64,000 nt of DNA from CAVRTJ01 sp964507185 (GCA_964507185.1 CAZDOY010000001.1:62001-126000); one strand, 5' to 3'. Shown: positions 14,557-23,546, counted from the first letter of the stretch. The notes: generated by a model from the sequence alone, not told the origin. Numbers and translations: made by a program.

Positions 14557-16962
14557 CTATCCTGAAATGGGTGCCAGTTCAGTTTGTCTGAGGACGATCT
14601 TCCCCTCATCTAATCCCAGCGTGATGCAGGTTCCCTTGCCCACATCGTGAAAAAGAAGCCATTCAGCCAGGGGATCTTCGATGCAAGCCTGAACGCCCCT
14701 TCGAAGAGGCCGGGCGCCGAAGGCGGGATCCGTGCAGCAGGTGTCCACTAGGAACTCCGCCACACCGCCATCGGGAACCAGACGTACGTGCTTCTCCCGC
14801 ACAACGTCGTTCAGGTCCTCGATCATCCTCACGGCGATGGAGATGAGGTCCTCGCGGCTGAGCGGGTCGAAAATGATGATCTCGTCGATACGGTTGAGAA
14901 ACTCCGGCAAAAGGGTCTTTCTGAGCAGTCTCAAGACTTCGCCCTTCTTGATGGTCGAGGTCCGCTCGGCCCCGTCGTCGAAACCGGGCACGCCCTTTTC
15001 CAGGATGAACTTGGAACCCAGATTACTGGTCAGTATCAATATCGTGTTCTTGAAGTCTACCGTATCCCCGTAGCTGTCCGTGAGAATCCCGTCCTCGAGG
15101 ATCTGCAGGAGCATGTTAAGGACGTCCGGATGGGCTTTTTCAATCTCGTCGAGCAGGATCACAGAGTATGGACGACGCTTGATCTTCTCCACGAGCTGGC
15201 CGCCCTCTTCGTATCCCACGTACCCAGGCGGAGAACCGATCATCTTGGAAACAGAGTGCTTTTCCGCGTATTCGCTCATGTCCAGGCGCACGAGGGCCTT
15301 CTCATCCCCGAAGAGGAACTCGGTCAGGGTCTTGGCGGATTCTGTTTTGCCCACGCCCGTCGGGCCTAGGAAGATGAAGGAGCCGATGGGGCGGTTGGGA
15401 TTCTTGATACCCGCGCGCGAACGGCGGATGGAGCGGGCGAGGGCGGAGAGCGCCTTCTCCTGGCCGATAACGCGCCTGTGCAGGTTCTGCTCTATCCTGA
15501 AGAGCTTCTCCTTTTCACCTTCTCGCAACGCATTGACGGGAATGCCCGTCCACAGGGCCACCACTTCCTCGATTTGTCCCTTGTCGACCACCGCGGATTC
15601 GGACCTGTCTTCACCGTCCTGGATCAGGCGGGGCTGGCGAATCGCCGGCCTGGGAATCGCGGTTGCCGGTTCTTCATGCCGACTCCGCCCGAGGTGCCTG
15701 GGAGGCAACGTGAAGACGTCCACCTCCACCAAAGGCTTGGGGCCGTCGGAAGGGTGGTTCATGATCTTGGCCATGGCTCCTGCCTCGTCGAGGACGTCAA
15801 TAGCCTTGTCGGGGAGAAACCGGTCGGAAATATACCGGTTCGAAAGGGAGACGGCCTGCTTCAGCGCGTCCTCCGTAAAGAGTACTCCGTGAAACTCCTC
15901 ATAGCGGGATTTCACTCCCTTGAGAATGGCCAGGGATTCTGCCTCGCCGGGCGGCAGTATCTTCACAGGCTGGAAGCGGCGCACGAGGGCGCGGTCCTTT
16001 TCGATGTATCGCTTGTAGTCTCTGAATGTAGACGTCCCGATGCACTGGACCTGTCCGCGGCTGAGGGCCGGCTTGAGGATGCTCGCCGCGTCGAGCGACC
16101 CTTCCGCGCTCCCCGCCCCGACCATGGTATGGATCTCGTCCACGAAGAGGATCACGGACCGGTCCTCGGCGGCCTCCTTGAGTATGCCCTTCAGCCTCTC
16201 CTCGAACTGTCCGCGGTACTTCGTACCGGCAAGAACCAGAGACAGGTCCAGCGTGAGTATGCGCTTGTCTGCCAGGGTTCCAGGGACATCACCGGAGGCA
16301 ATGCGCTGGGCCAGTCCTTCGATCAGGGCCGTCTTCCCGACGCCCGGCTCGCCGAGGAGAATGGGATTGTTCTTATGGCGGCGGGCGAGAATCTGGATGA
16401 CGCGGTCGAGTTCGGTTTTTCTGTCGACGAGAGGGTCCAGCACGCCGTCTTCGGCGAGGGCCGTCAGGTCCTGCGTGAATTCTTCGAGAGAAACCTTGTC
16501 TTCCCGGCGCCTCTCGAGCGCGTGTTTCCTTGTCCCGTAGACGACCCTTTCGCGGGCCTCGTGCAGGGTCAGCCCCTGCTGGGAGAGGATTCGTCCAGCT
16601 GTGGAATCCTCCAGGTGCAGCAACCCCAGAAGGATGTGCTCCACGCCGATCCGGATGGAGCCAAGGCGTTCGCTCTCCTCCGGCGCGTACTTCTCGATCA
16701 GAAGCCTGGCGTCCCGGGACCAGCCCGGCGTCGCCCTCGGTGCCCCCTCGCCGTCACCGCTGACGCCAGCGGCGACCTGCTGCCGGACCTCCTCGGCCCG
16801 TATACTGGTGCGGGCGAAGATATCCTTGGCGGGCCGCGAGTCGATTTCAAGCAGGCCCAGCAGGATATGCTCCGTGTCGGCCATGGGGGAACCGGCCTGG
16901 TGCGCTTCGTGTCGGGCGAAGTAGAGGACCCTTCGAGCCTGTTCCGTGTACCTCTCGTACAT
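14557..16962 (-). CDS. ClpC/ClpA-type AAA+ unfoldase with atypical linker
   Basis: This Hsp100 protein would unfold proteins with ATP, normally feeding ClpP. From the ATG at 16962 (GGAGAGGC just upstream; an in-frame TTG four codons earlier overlaps the ribosome site) it has 801 residues. Domains in order are a double Clp N-domain (1-145); AAA-1 with Walker A G-E-P-G-V-G-K-T at 204-211 and Walker B V-I-L-F-V-D-E; a linker at about 398-458; AAA-2 with G-P-T-G-V-G-K-T and V-I-L-L-D-E; and a C-terminal D2-small domain. The linker is Pro/Arg-rich and lacks the charged coiled M-domain where ClpC adaptors bind. The AAA-2 loop that carries I/V/L-G-F in ClpP partners reads V-P-G-F. It sits inside the Lol/Bam operon. 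Confidence 0.9.
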   Translation of the reverse strand: MYERYTEQARRVLYFARHEAHQAGSPMADTEHILLGLLEIDSRPAKDIFARTSIRAEEVRQQVAAGVSGDGEGAPRATPGWSRDARLLIEKYAPEESERLGSIRIGVEHILLGLLHLEDSTAGRILSQQGLTLHEARERVVYGTRKHALERRREDKVSLEEFTQDLTALAEDGVLDPLVDRKTELDRVIQILARRHKNNPILLGEPGVGKTALIEGLAQRIASGDVPGTLADKRILTLDLSLVLAGTKYRGQFEERLKGILKEAAEDRSVILFVDEIHTMVGAGSAEGSLDAASILKPALSRGQVQCIGTSTFRDYKRYIEKDRALVRRFQPVKILPPGEAESLAILKGVKSRYEEFHGVLFTEDALKQAVSLSNRYISDRFLPDKAIDVLDEAGAMAKIMNHPSDGPKPLVEVDVFTLPPRHLGRSRHEEPATAIPRPAIRQPRLIQDGEDRSESAVVDKGQIEEVVALWTGIPVNALREGEKEKLFRIEQNLHRRVIGQEKALSALARSIRRSRAGIKNPNRPIGSFIFLGPTGVGKTESAKTLTEFLFGDEKALVRLDMSEYAEKHSVSKMIGSPPGYVGYEEGGQLVEKIKRRPYSVILLDEIEKAHPDVLNMLLQILEDGILTDSYGDTVDFKNTILILTSNLGSKFILEKGVPGFDDGAERTSTIKKGEVLRLLRKTLLPEFLNRIDEIIIFDPLSREDLISIAVRMIEDLNDVVREKHVRLVPDGGVAEFLVDTCCTDPAFGARPLRRGVQACIEDPLAEWLLFHDVGKGTCITLGLDEGKIVLRQTELAPISG

Positions 16963-17007
16963 GCCTCTCCTCAATCCGAGGAATTATACCATCGGGCCGG
17001 AAGGCTG

Positions 17008-17673
17008 TCACCCAATTCTGCCGTCCTTCAAGCGCAGGATCCTGTCGCATGCGCCAGCCAGCCCGGAATTGTGGGTCGCTATCAGGATCGTAAGACCGTG
17101 CTGATTTTTTAGGTCCATCAACAAGTCGAAGACGAGGCCGGCCGTTTCTTCGTCCAGATTCCCCGTTGGTTCGTCTGCCAGCAGGACGCGCGGTTCGTTA
17201 ATGAGGGCCCTCGCGATGGCGACCCGCTGTTGCTCCCCGCCCGAGAGCTTCGAAGGAGCGTGATTCTCCCTGGCCTCGAGGCCGACCTCCCGCAGGAGCT
17301 TCCTGGATCGCTTTTCGGCATCTCTCCCGTCGCCCGCGACGATGGCAGGCAGCATCACGTTTTCAAGCGCCGAGAATTCGGGCAGGAGAAAGTGGAACTG
17401 GTAGACGATGGCCACACTGCGCCGGCGGAACTGGTCCAGGTCGATGCCCTTTAGGTCGGTGACCACTTTGTCGTCCACCCGGATCAGGCCTGCGTCGGGA
17501 TGGTCCAGCCCTCCGATGAGGTGGAGAAGGGTGCTCTTGCCCACCCCGGATGGTCCGGTAAGGGCCACGACTTCGCGGTCCTGTACCGAGAGATCCGCGC
17601 CTTTCAGGATGTGAATCCACTCGCTGCCTGAAGCGAAACGCTTGTGGACACCTTCGAGCTGGATCATCGTCAT
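17008..17673 (-). CDS. lolD: lipoprotein-release ABC ATPase LolD
   Basis: LolD powers extraction of mature lipoproteins from the inner membrane for delivery to LolA. The 221-residue product has Walker A G-P-S-G-V-G-K-S, a Q-loop in the LolD-specific context V-Y-Q-F-H-F-L-L-P-E-F, the signature L-S-G-G-E-Q-Q-R, Walker B V-L-L-A-D-E-P and a switch His (A-T-H). I start at the ATG at 17673, which overlaps the lolC stop as ATGA; the ATG two codons later is possible, and the longer open frame upstream lies inside lolC. Confidence 0.95.
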   Translation of the reverse strand: MTMIQLEGVHKRFASGSEWIHILKGADLSVQDREVVALTGPSGVGKSTLLHLIGGLDHPDAGLIRVDDKVVTDLKGIDLDQFRRRSVAIVYQFHFLLPEFSALENVMLPAIVAGDGRDAEKRSRKLLREVGLEARENHAPSKLSGGEQQRVAIARALINEPRVLLADEPTGNLDEETAGLVFDLLMDLKNQHGLTILIATHNSGLAGACDRILRLKDGRIG

Positions 17674-18902
17674 TCGTACCTCAAGGCTTCCACCGGGTCC
17701 AGGTGCGCGGCCCTGTATGAGGGGTAGAGAGTCGCGGCAAAGGAAATCACCAGGGCGAAGGCGCATACGGCTGCCACCTGTCCGGGCGAAGTTATGAAGG
17801 GAACGTAGGGCAGGGGATAGACATCCAGGGACAGGGGGATGGCGTGCATCCTGTCCAGAACCACGCATGCGGTCGTCCCGAGCAGGGCGCCTAGAGCGGT
17901 CCCGGCGATGCCTATGACCATGCCCTGGAAGAGAAATATCCGCAGAATGTCGAGCTGCGAGGCGCCCATGCTTCTCAGGATTCCGATGTCCCGCACTTTC
18001 TCCATGACCATGAGGATGAGCGTTGAGACGATGTTCATCGCGGCCACCATGACGATGAGCCCGATGGCGAGGAAGAGGAGGATTCGCTCCATCCTCAGGG
18101 CCTTGAAGAATTCGGCATTGCTGCCGACGAGGTCGAGCACGCGGAATCCGACGCCCAGCTTCTTCTGGAGCGCCTCGCGCGCCGCGCCGATAGAGCCCGG
18201 GTCCTTCAGCCGCACCTGCACGGCGCTCACATAGCCGGATTGCGTAAAAAGCTCCTGTGCGAGCGGCAGGTTCATGTAGATAAATTCCGTGTCGTACAGG
18301 TAGTATCCCGTCCTGAGGATGCCTGTGACCTTGAGGGACACCATCTTCGGAATGTTCCCGAACGGGGAGAGCGTGAGGCGCGGCGCCAACAGTTGGATCG
18401 TGCTGCCCAAGGTCACGCCGAGGTTGTTGGCGAGGTCCGCCCCGAGAATGGCCCCGTGGGCCCCATCCGGCGTCTGCCCAAGAAATCCGGACCCGCGGGT
18501 ATACGGCCTTATGTCGACCACGCCCGCTTCCGAGGCGGGATCGATACCTACGACCTTGGCGACCACGCCGACGCGCGTGGTCGGCCCGCTGGCGAGCCCA
18601 GTGCCCAGGACGATCGGAGCCGTAGACCTGACGTAGCGAGAGGCCTGGAGGACCCGGTTGACTTCCTGGTAGCCATCGGGTGAAATCTCGTCCGGGCCGC
18701 CCAGGATGTTGAGGTCCGCATTGAGCAGCTGAATCTTCTCCTGGATTCGTGTCGTGAAGCCGGTGGAGATGCCGAGGGCGATGATCAGGGCCATGACGCC
18801 GACGGTCACCCCGAGGATGGAAATGATCGTGATGAGGGATATGAAGGCCTGTCTACGGCGAGCGAAGAGGTATCGCCTGCCGACGAAGGTCGGGAGGTTC
18901 AT
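17670..18902 (-). CDS. lolC: lipoprotein-release permease LolC/LolE
   Basis: The 410-residue inner-membrane protein has one N-terminal helix (about 22-48), a large periplasmic domain (50-270) and three C-terminal helices, the LolC/E topology. The N-terminal G-R-R-Y-L-F-A-R-R-R-Q-A-F-I and the V-R-D-I-G-I-L-R-S-M-G-A coupling segment near 320 are family hallmarks. Only one such permease is present beside lolD, so the complex may be a homodimer (LolF-like) or the partner lies elsewhere. Its ATG overlaps the lysS stop as ATGA, an operon order common in delta-proteobacteria. Confidence 0.93.
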   Translation of the reverse strand: MNLPTFVGRRYLFARRRQAFISLITIISILGVTVGVMALIIALGISTGFTTRIQEKIQLLNADLNILGGPDEISPDGYQEVNRVLQASRYVRSTAPIVLGTGLASGPTTRVGVVAKVVGIDPASEAGVVDIRPYTRGSGFLGQTPDGAHGAILGADLANNLGVTLGSTIQLLAPRLTLSPFGNIPKMVSLKVTGILRTGYYLYDTEFIYMNLPLAQELFTQSGYVSAVQVRLKDPGSIGAAREALQKKLGVGFRVLDLVGSNAEFFKALRMERILLFLAIGLIVMVAAMNIVSTLILMVMEKVRDIGILRSMGASQLDILRIFLFQGMVIGIAGTALGALLGTTACVVLDRMHAIPLSLDVYPLPYVPFITSPGQVAAVCAFALVISFAATLYPSYRAAHLDPVEALRYE

Positions 18903-20398
18903 GATACCTCGTCATCTGATGGACGGGGCTTCAAGAGCGGGAAGAGGACGACGTCCCGTATGGAACTCGTGTCCGTCAGGATCATGGCCAGGCGGTCGAT
19001 GCCCAGGCCTTCACCGGCGGTGGGAGGCAGACCGTATTCCAGCGCGTTGCAGTAGTCTTCGTCGTAGGCCATGGCCTCATCGTCTCCCCCCGCCTTGGCC
19101 AGGACCTGGTCTTGAAAACGCTGCCGCTGATCGTCGGGCTCGTTCAGCTCGGAGAAGCCGTTTGCGAGTTCCATGCCCGCAACGAAGAGTTCGAAGCGGT
19201 CGACCGTGTCCGGCGCGTCGGCCCTCCGCCTGGAGAGCGGAGACACCTCCACGGGGTAGTTGTGGACGAATGTCGGATTCCAGAGCGTGGGTTCGACCAG
19301 AGTTTCGAAGGCTTCAACGAGGAAGCGTTCCGGCGTCCGCGACTTGACGGGGCTCATCCCCAGCTCGTCCACCCACTCCTCCCGGCCCTCGGGCGTATTC
19401 CAGGCGCCGTCTGGAACGCCCCGGGAAGCCAGGGCTTCGCGGGCAGCAGTTCTCAGATCCAGCCGGGGGAACGGTTTTTCGAAGTCGATGGTCCTCTCCT
19501 GGTAGGTGATGGTGGTTTTCCCGTTGACGACCTCGACCGTATGGCGTAGGAGTTCCTCGGTGAAGGTCATCAGGTCGGCCGCGCACGCGTAGGCCCTGTA
19601 GAACTCCATCATCGTGAATTCGGGATTGTGCGTGGTGTCGATGCCCTCGTTGCGGAAGTTCCTGTTGATCTCGAAAACTCTGGGCATGCCGCCGACGACG
19701 AGGCGCTTCAGGTAGAGCTCCGGTGCGATGCGAAGATAGAGCTCGCAGTCGAGTGCGTTGTGGTGGGTGACGAAGGGGCGGGCCGCCGCTCCTCCCACGA
19801 TCGGGTGGAGCATGGGGGTCTCCACCTCCTCGTATCCGGCATCCTGCATGAAGACGCGGATGGCCGAGATCATGCGTGAACGCGACTGGAACCTCGGCAG
19901 ACTTTCCGGGTTGATGACGAGGTCCAGGTAGCGCTGCCTGTAGCGCTGTTCGACGTCCGTCAGCCCGTGCCACTTTTCGGGCAGGGGGTGAAGGCACTTC
20001 TGCAGCGGGACGTAGGCGTCCACCAGGATCGTAAGTTCGTCGGTTCTGGTCCTGAACAGGTCTCCCTCCACCCCTATCCAGTCTCCGAGATCCAGGAGAG
20101 AGAGCTTGGGATACTCCTCTTCGAGCTTCTGTTTCTGGAAGAGTATCTGGAGGCGTGCGCCCGATTCGCTGATATGGGCGAATGTGAGTTTTCCCATCTT
20201 GCGGAGGCTGAGGAGCCGCCCTGCGGCCTTTACGTGAACCGGCTCGGCACTCAGGGTTTCCGCGCCGGCGCCGCCGTATCGTTCCCGGATGTCCGAGAGG
20301 GGGGCGGTGGTTACAAAATGGTCCGGAAGGGCCTCTCTGAAAGCGGATGGCCATTCATCGCGTTTTGCACGCCGCTGGGCGACAAGTTCGTCTTTCAC
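18899..20398 (-). CDS. lysS: lysyl-tRNA synthetase, class II
   Basis: LysS charges tRNA-Lys. The 499-residue product has an N-terminal OB-fold anticodon-binding domain (about 55-155) and the class II core: motif 1 near 190 (E-V-E-T-P-M-L), motif 2 with F-R-N-E-G near 260, and motif 3 G-L-G-I-D-R-L near 475. The start is GTG at 20398 with a GGAG site. It is the promoter-proximal gene of the long envelope operon, under the near-consensus promoter at 20431-20459, so housekeeping expression likely carries into lolC-lolD and beyond. Confidence 0.97.
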   Translation of the reverse strand: MKDELVAQRRAKRDEWPSAFREALPDHFVTTAPLSDIRERYGGAGAETLSAEPVHVKAAGRLLSLRKMGKLTFAHISESGARLQILFQKQKLEEEYPKLSLLDLGDWIGVEGDLFRTRTDELTILVDAYVPLQKCLHPLPEKWHGLTDVEQRYRQRYLDLVINPESLPRFQSRSRMISAIRVFMQDAGYEEVETPMLHPIVGGAAARPFVTHHNALDCELYLRIAPELYLKRLVVGGMPRVFEINRNFRNEGIDTTHNPEFTMMEFYRAYACAADLMTFTEELLRHTVEVVNGKTTITYQERTIDFEKPFPRLDLRTAAREALASRGVPDGAWNTPEGREEWVDELGMSPVKSRTPERFLVEAFETLVEPTLWNPTFVHNYPVEVSPLSRRRADAPDTVDRFELFVAGMELANGFSELNEPDDQRQRFQDQVLAKAGGDDEAMAYDEDYCNALEYGLPPTAGEGLGIDRLAMILTDTSSIRDVVLFPLLKPRPSDDEVS

Positions 20399-20430
20399 GG
20401 GTTGGACTCCTCACCCCCCTGGGAAGCCGG

Positions 20431-20459
20431 ATTATAGGCAATATCCGCTTTGGGGTCAA
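20431..20459 (-). promoter_or_regulatory. sigma-70 promoter of the lysS-lol-bam operon
   Basis: TTGACC and TATAAT are separated by 17 bases on the minus strand. The start would be near 20424, giving a leader of about 26 bases with a GGAG ribosome site before the lysS GTG. Confidence 0.85.
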
Positions 20460-20462
20460 GTT

Positions 20463-20496
20463 AAAAAAATGGCGCGCCATAATGGCGCGCCATTTT
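20463..20496 (-). terminator. terminator of the response regulator-degP operon
   Basis: Two perfect 15-base arms (20466-20480 and 20482-20496) each contain the 8-base palindrome GGCGCGCC. On the minus strand the stem is followed by a run of seven T, and it begins 19 bases after the degP stop. It abuts the lysS promoter and insulates the two operons. Confidence 0.85.
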
Positions 20497-20515
20497 GACA
20501 CGATTCCTTTGCGCC

Positions 20516-22018
20516 TCAGCCGGCGCGGAAATAGAGGAAGATGCCGCCCTGGACGTCCTGAATATAGACGCTCACCGGGTCGCCCTTCTTGATGGTGTTG
20601 GCTATCTTGTTGAACTGCTCGGCGGTGGTGATGTTGTGGCCGTCCAGCTCGGAAATGACCATCCCTTCCTGGATGCCCTTGGAGAAGGCATTCGATTGGG
20701 GATTCACGGACACGACGATCACACCCGTTGCGTTCTGGGGGATACGGTACATCATGCGCGTCTGCTGGGTGATGTCCTGCACCGTGATTCCGAGAACGTT
20801 CTTACTGGGTTGCGCCGGTCCGCCTTCTTCCGAGCTGTTCTGGGCGCTCAGTCCCTTTTCGCGGTCGCCGAGCTTCACCTTGAAGCTCTTGCGGTGCCCG
20901 TCCCTCATGACCTCGAGGGTGACGGTCGTGCCTGGCTGGAAGCCGGAAATTTCGTAGGGCAATTCCCGGCTGTCCTTGATCTCGTGATCGTCGACCTTGA
21001 CGATGATGTCGCCCTTCTGGAGGCCGGCCTTCCCGCCCGGCCCGTTGTTGAGGACGCTCTGGATGAGCGCGCCGCCCTTGAGTTCAACGCCGTATTTGTC
21101 CTTATAGTAGCTCCTGGCGTCTCGGTCGACCTGGCCGACCGTCACGCCGAGGTAACCCCGCTCGACCTTTCCCTTGGTCTTGAGCTGGGGCAGCTCGCCT
21201 TTGACCAGGTTGATGGGTATCGCGAAGCCGATCCCTTCAACCATGCGTCCCCTGAAGTCCCGTCGGGTGATGGCCGTGTTGATGCCGATCACCTGCCCCT
21301 CGACGTTGACGAGGGGACCGCCGGAGTTGCCGAAGTTAATGGCGGCGTCGGTCTGCAGGAAGTCGTCCAGTGAACTGGCGGAGATTCGGCGCCCCTTGGC
21401 CGATATGACGCCCACGGTTACCGTGTGGCTGAACATGAGGGGATTCCCCACGGCCATGACCCAGTCGCCCTGCTGAGCCTGGTCGGAGTCACCCAGAGGA
21501 ACGGTGGGAAGATCCGTCGCGTTTATTTTCAGCACGGCGACGTCGGTTTCCTTGTCCTTTCCGATCACCTTCGCGTTGAATTCCCGGCCGTCGTCCAGGG
21601 TGACAGTGACCTTGGAGGCTCCCTCGATCACGTGGTTGTTGGTGAGGATGTAGCCGTCCTTGCTGATCAAGAACCCGCTCCCGCCGGCTTCCTGAACGGG
21701 CGGTGTCCCCTGCGGAACCTGGGGGTGCGGCTGCCCGAAGAAAAACTCGAAGGGGTTGGTGAAGGGGCTCATCTGACCCTGGCCCTGTGAATTCTTCTGG
21801 ACGCTGATGGCCGTTATGGACACGACGGCGGGATTCACCTTCTTGGCGATCGGCGCCCAGCTCGGCAGGCCTGCCGGGCTCGTGGAAGGAGCCTGGGCGG
21901 GTTCCGTTACGGCGCTTGCGGTCGGCGCGCTCACGTTCCGTAGCTGAGCCAGTCCAAAGCCGAGGAGGATGAGCAGGGCACCTGCTGCGGCAAGCATCAA
22001 GAGTTTAACGGTCTTCAT
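20516..22018 (-). CDS. htrA: periplasmic serine protease DegP/HtrA
   Basis: The 500-residue product would degrade or refold damaged envelope proteins. It has an N-terminal signal/anchor (1-26), a trypsin-like domain with the triad H129 (T-N-N-H-V), D159 (E-T-D-V-A-V-L-K) and S232 (G-N-S-G-G-P-L), and two PDZ domains (about 300-385 and 415-495). A Phe-rich loop (about 86-96) and Gln/Pro-rich insert fit the LA loop of DegP. Its ATG overlaps the stop of the NtrC-type regulator gene as ATGA, so protease synthesis is tied to a sigma-54-dependent operon. Confidence 0.95.
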   Translation of the reverse strand: MKTVKLLMLAAAGALLILLGFGLAQLRNVSAPTASAVTEPAQAPSTSPAGLPSWAPIAKKVNPAVVSITAISVQKNSQGQGQMSPFTNPFEFFFGQPHPQVPQGTPPVQEAGGSGFLISKDGYILTNNHVIEGASKVTVTLDDGREFNAKVIGKDKETDVAVLKINATDLPTVPLGDSDQAQQGDWVMAVGNPLMFSHTVTVGVISAKGRRISASSLDDFLQTDAAINFGNSGGPLVNVEGQVIGINTAITRRDFRGRMVEGIGFAIPINLVKGELPQLKTKGKVERGYLGVTVGQVDRDARSYYKDKYGVELKGGALIQSVLNNGPGGKAGLQKGDIIVKVDDHEIKDSRELPYEISGFQPGTTVTLEVMRDGHRKSFKVKLGDREKGLSAQNSSEEGGPAQPSKNVLGITVQDITQQTRMMYRIPQNATGVIVVSVNPQSNAFSKGIQEGMVISELDGHNITTAEQFNKIANTIKKGDPVSVYIQDVQGGIFLYFRAG

Positions 22019-23451
22019 AAAGGGCTCCTTTCTTGGTTCACTTCATCGTAGCGATATTGTTTCAGTTTTCTGTGGAGGGTCCGAAGGCCGATACCCAGGA
22101 TGCGCGCGGCACGGGTCTTGTTCCCGTTTGTCTGCCTTAGCGCGGCAAGGATGGCCTGTCTTTCCATTTTGTCCAGGGGCTGGACCGCCTGGCCCGAGGG
22201 CGCCGCCACGCCGACGCGTGCCGCGGGCACGGCCGCGCCTGAAGAGTGAGCGACGGGAGATGCCGGCTCGAACCCGGGCCGGAAATCCGGCGGCAGGTGA
22301 CCGGGGTGGATCTCGTCATCGGAGCAGAAGATCACCATCCTTTCGATCACGTTCTTGAGTTCCCGAACGTTGCCCGGCCATGAGTGTTCCGTGAGGGCGG
22401 GAACGACCTCCGAGGACATGCCTGTTATGGTCTTGCCGTGTTCGCGGTTGAACTGCTCGATGAAGGCGTGGGCGAGAAGGGGGATATCCTCCTTCCTCTC
22501 TCGAAGCGGGGGAATGACCAGTTCGACGACCTTGAGGCGGTAGAAGAGATCTTCACGAAAACTCCCCTCCGCGACCATCTGGGAAAGATCGCGGTTCGTG
22601 GCGGTGATTATGCGGACGTCGACCGTGCTGGAATGGGCGCCCCCAATCCGGGTCACCACCCGTTCTTCCAGCACGCGGAGGAGCTTGGCCTGCAGATCGA
22701 GCGTCAGCTCGCCGATCTCATCGAGGAACAGCGTTCCCCCGTTGGCCTGTTCGAATTTTCCGGCATAGGCCTTGTCAGCACCGGTAAAGGCGCCCTTCTC
22801 GTGTCCGAACAGTTCGCTCTCCATCAAGTTGGCGGGGATGGCCGCACAGTTGATGGGGAGAAAGCGGCTTCTCTTTCTGTCGGAATTGTGGTGGATGGCG
22901 TTTGCAATGAGTTCCTTCCCCGTGCCGGACTCCCCGTTGATCAGCACGGTGGCGCGGGTCGGCGCGACCAGGCGTATCTGCTGGAACAGCTCGCGCATGG
23001 GCCTCGACGTGCCGACGATATTCTCGAAGCCGAATCGCTCGTCCAGGCGGGCCTTGAGCTCATCCACTTCAAACTTCAGCCGGCGCTTTTCGACGAGAGC
23101 CTGGACGCGCCGCCTGAGCTCGTACAGGTCCACGGGCTTGGCGAGATAGTCGTCCGCGCCCACCTTCATGGCCTGAACGGCCGATTCGACCGAGCCGAAG
23201 GCGGTGATGAGGAGAACCGGCACTCCGGGTTCGGTCTGCTTGACCTTCTTCAATACCTCCATGCCGTCCATGCCGGGCATTCGGAGGTCTGTCAGGACCA
23301 GATCGGACGAGGTGTGGTCGACGAAGTACTTCATGCCTTCGGAAGGGTTCTGAAAGCCGTGAACTTCGTACCCGACCCTCTCCAGTGCCCGCGTCAGGCT
23401 CCTGAGGTTTTCTGCTTCATCTTCAAAGATGACTATGGACCCGTGAGCCAT
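22015..23451 (-). CDS. NtrC-family sigma-54-dependent response regulator
   Basis: This 478-residue enhancer-binding protein has a receiver domain (1-120; acceptor D55 in L-T-D-L-R-M-P-G-M, K105 in the K-P-V motif), a sigma-54 AAA+ domain (about 145-380; Walker A G-E-S-G-T-G-K-E, the G-A-F-T-G-A loop that contacts sigma-54, Walker B G-G-T-L-F-L-D-E) and a C-terminal Fis-type helix-turn-helix (about 430-470). A Pro/Ala-rich linker of about 40 residues separates the last two. No sensor kinase is adjacent. The start ATG at 23451 follows AAGGAGG. Its own sigma-54 promoter (23484-23502) predicts autoactivation, and degP is co-transcribed. Confidence 0.95.
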   Translation of the reverse strand: MAHGSIVIFEDEAENLRSLTRALERVGYEVHGFQNPSEGMKYFVDHTSSDLVLTDLRMPGMDGMEVLKKVKQTEPGVPVLLITAFGSVESAVQAMKVGADDYLAKPVDLYELRRRVQALVEKRRLKFEVDELKARLDERFGFENIVGTSRPMRELFQQIRLVAPTRATVLINGESGTGKELIANAIHHNSDRKRSRFLPINCAAIPANLMESELFGHEKGAFTGADKAYAGKFEQANGGTLFLDEIGELTLDLQAKLLRVLEERVVTRIGGAHSSTVDVRIITATNRDLSQMVAEGSFREDLFYRLKVVELVIPPLRERKEDIPLLAHAFIEQFNREHGKTITGMSSEVVPALTEHSWPGNVRELKNVIERMVIFCSDDEIHPGHLPPDFRPGFEPASPVAHSSGAAVPAARVGVAAPSGQAVQPLDKMERQAILAALRQTNGNKTRAARILGIGLRTLHRKLKQYRYDEVNQERSPL

Positions 23452-23463
23452 TTTGGCACACCT

Positions 23464-23492
23464 CCTTGCTTTAGCTTAGTCCTAAAGCAAGG
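23464..23492. repeat. inverted repeat overlapping the -12 element
   Basis: Arms of ten bases (CCTTGCTTTA at 23464-23473 and its complement at 23483-23492) flank a 9-base loop. One arm covers the TTGC -12 element of the sigma-54 promoter and the other the ribosome site of the regulator gene. It could be an operator or, in RNA started further upstream, a hairpin hiding the ribosome site. Confidence 0.5.
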
Positions 23493-23502
23493 CTGGTGCC
23501 AA
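23484..23502 (-). promoter_or_regulatory. sigma-54 promoter of the response regulator-degP operon
   Basis: On the minus strand TTGGCAC-N5-TTGCTTT fits the RpoN consensus, with exactly ten bases between GG (23500-23499) and GC (23488-23487). The start would be near 23475, a 24-base leader before the ATG. The gene it drives is itself a sigma-54 activator. Confidence 0.85.
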
Positions 23503-23506
23503 CTGG

Positions 23507-23546
23507 CGATAACGCTCTTTCCCGCTCAATTTGGACGTCGTTATCG
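23507..23546. repeat. inverted repeat CGATAACG-N24-CGTTATCG
   Basis: Two 8-base arms (23507-23514, 23539-23546), centres 32 bases apart (about three helical turns), lie just upstream of the sigma-54 promoter. This suits binding of an activator or repressor dimer pair; the protein is unknown. Confidence 0.45.

Noticed and set aside
20466..20496. GGCGCGCC palindromes as a special recombination site
   Set aside because: The doubled motif is explained by the two arms of an intrinsic terminator with a T7 tail on the minus strand.
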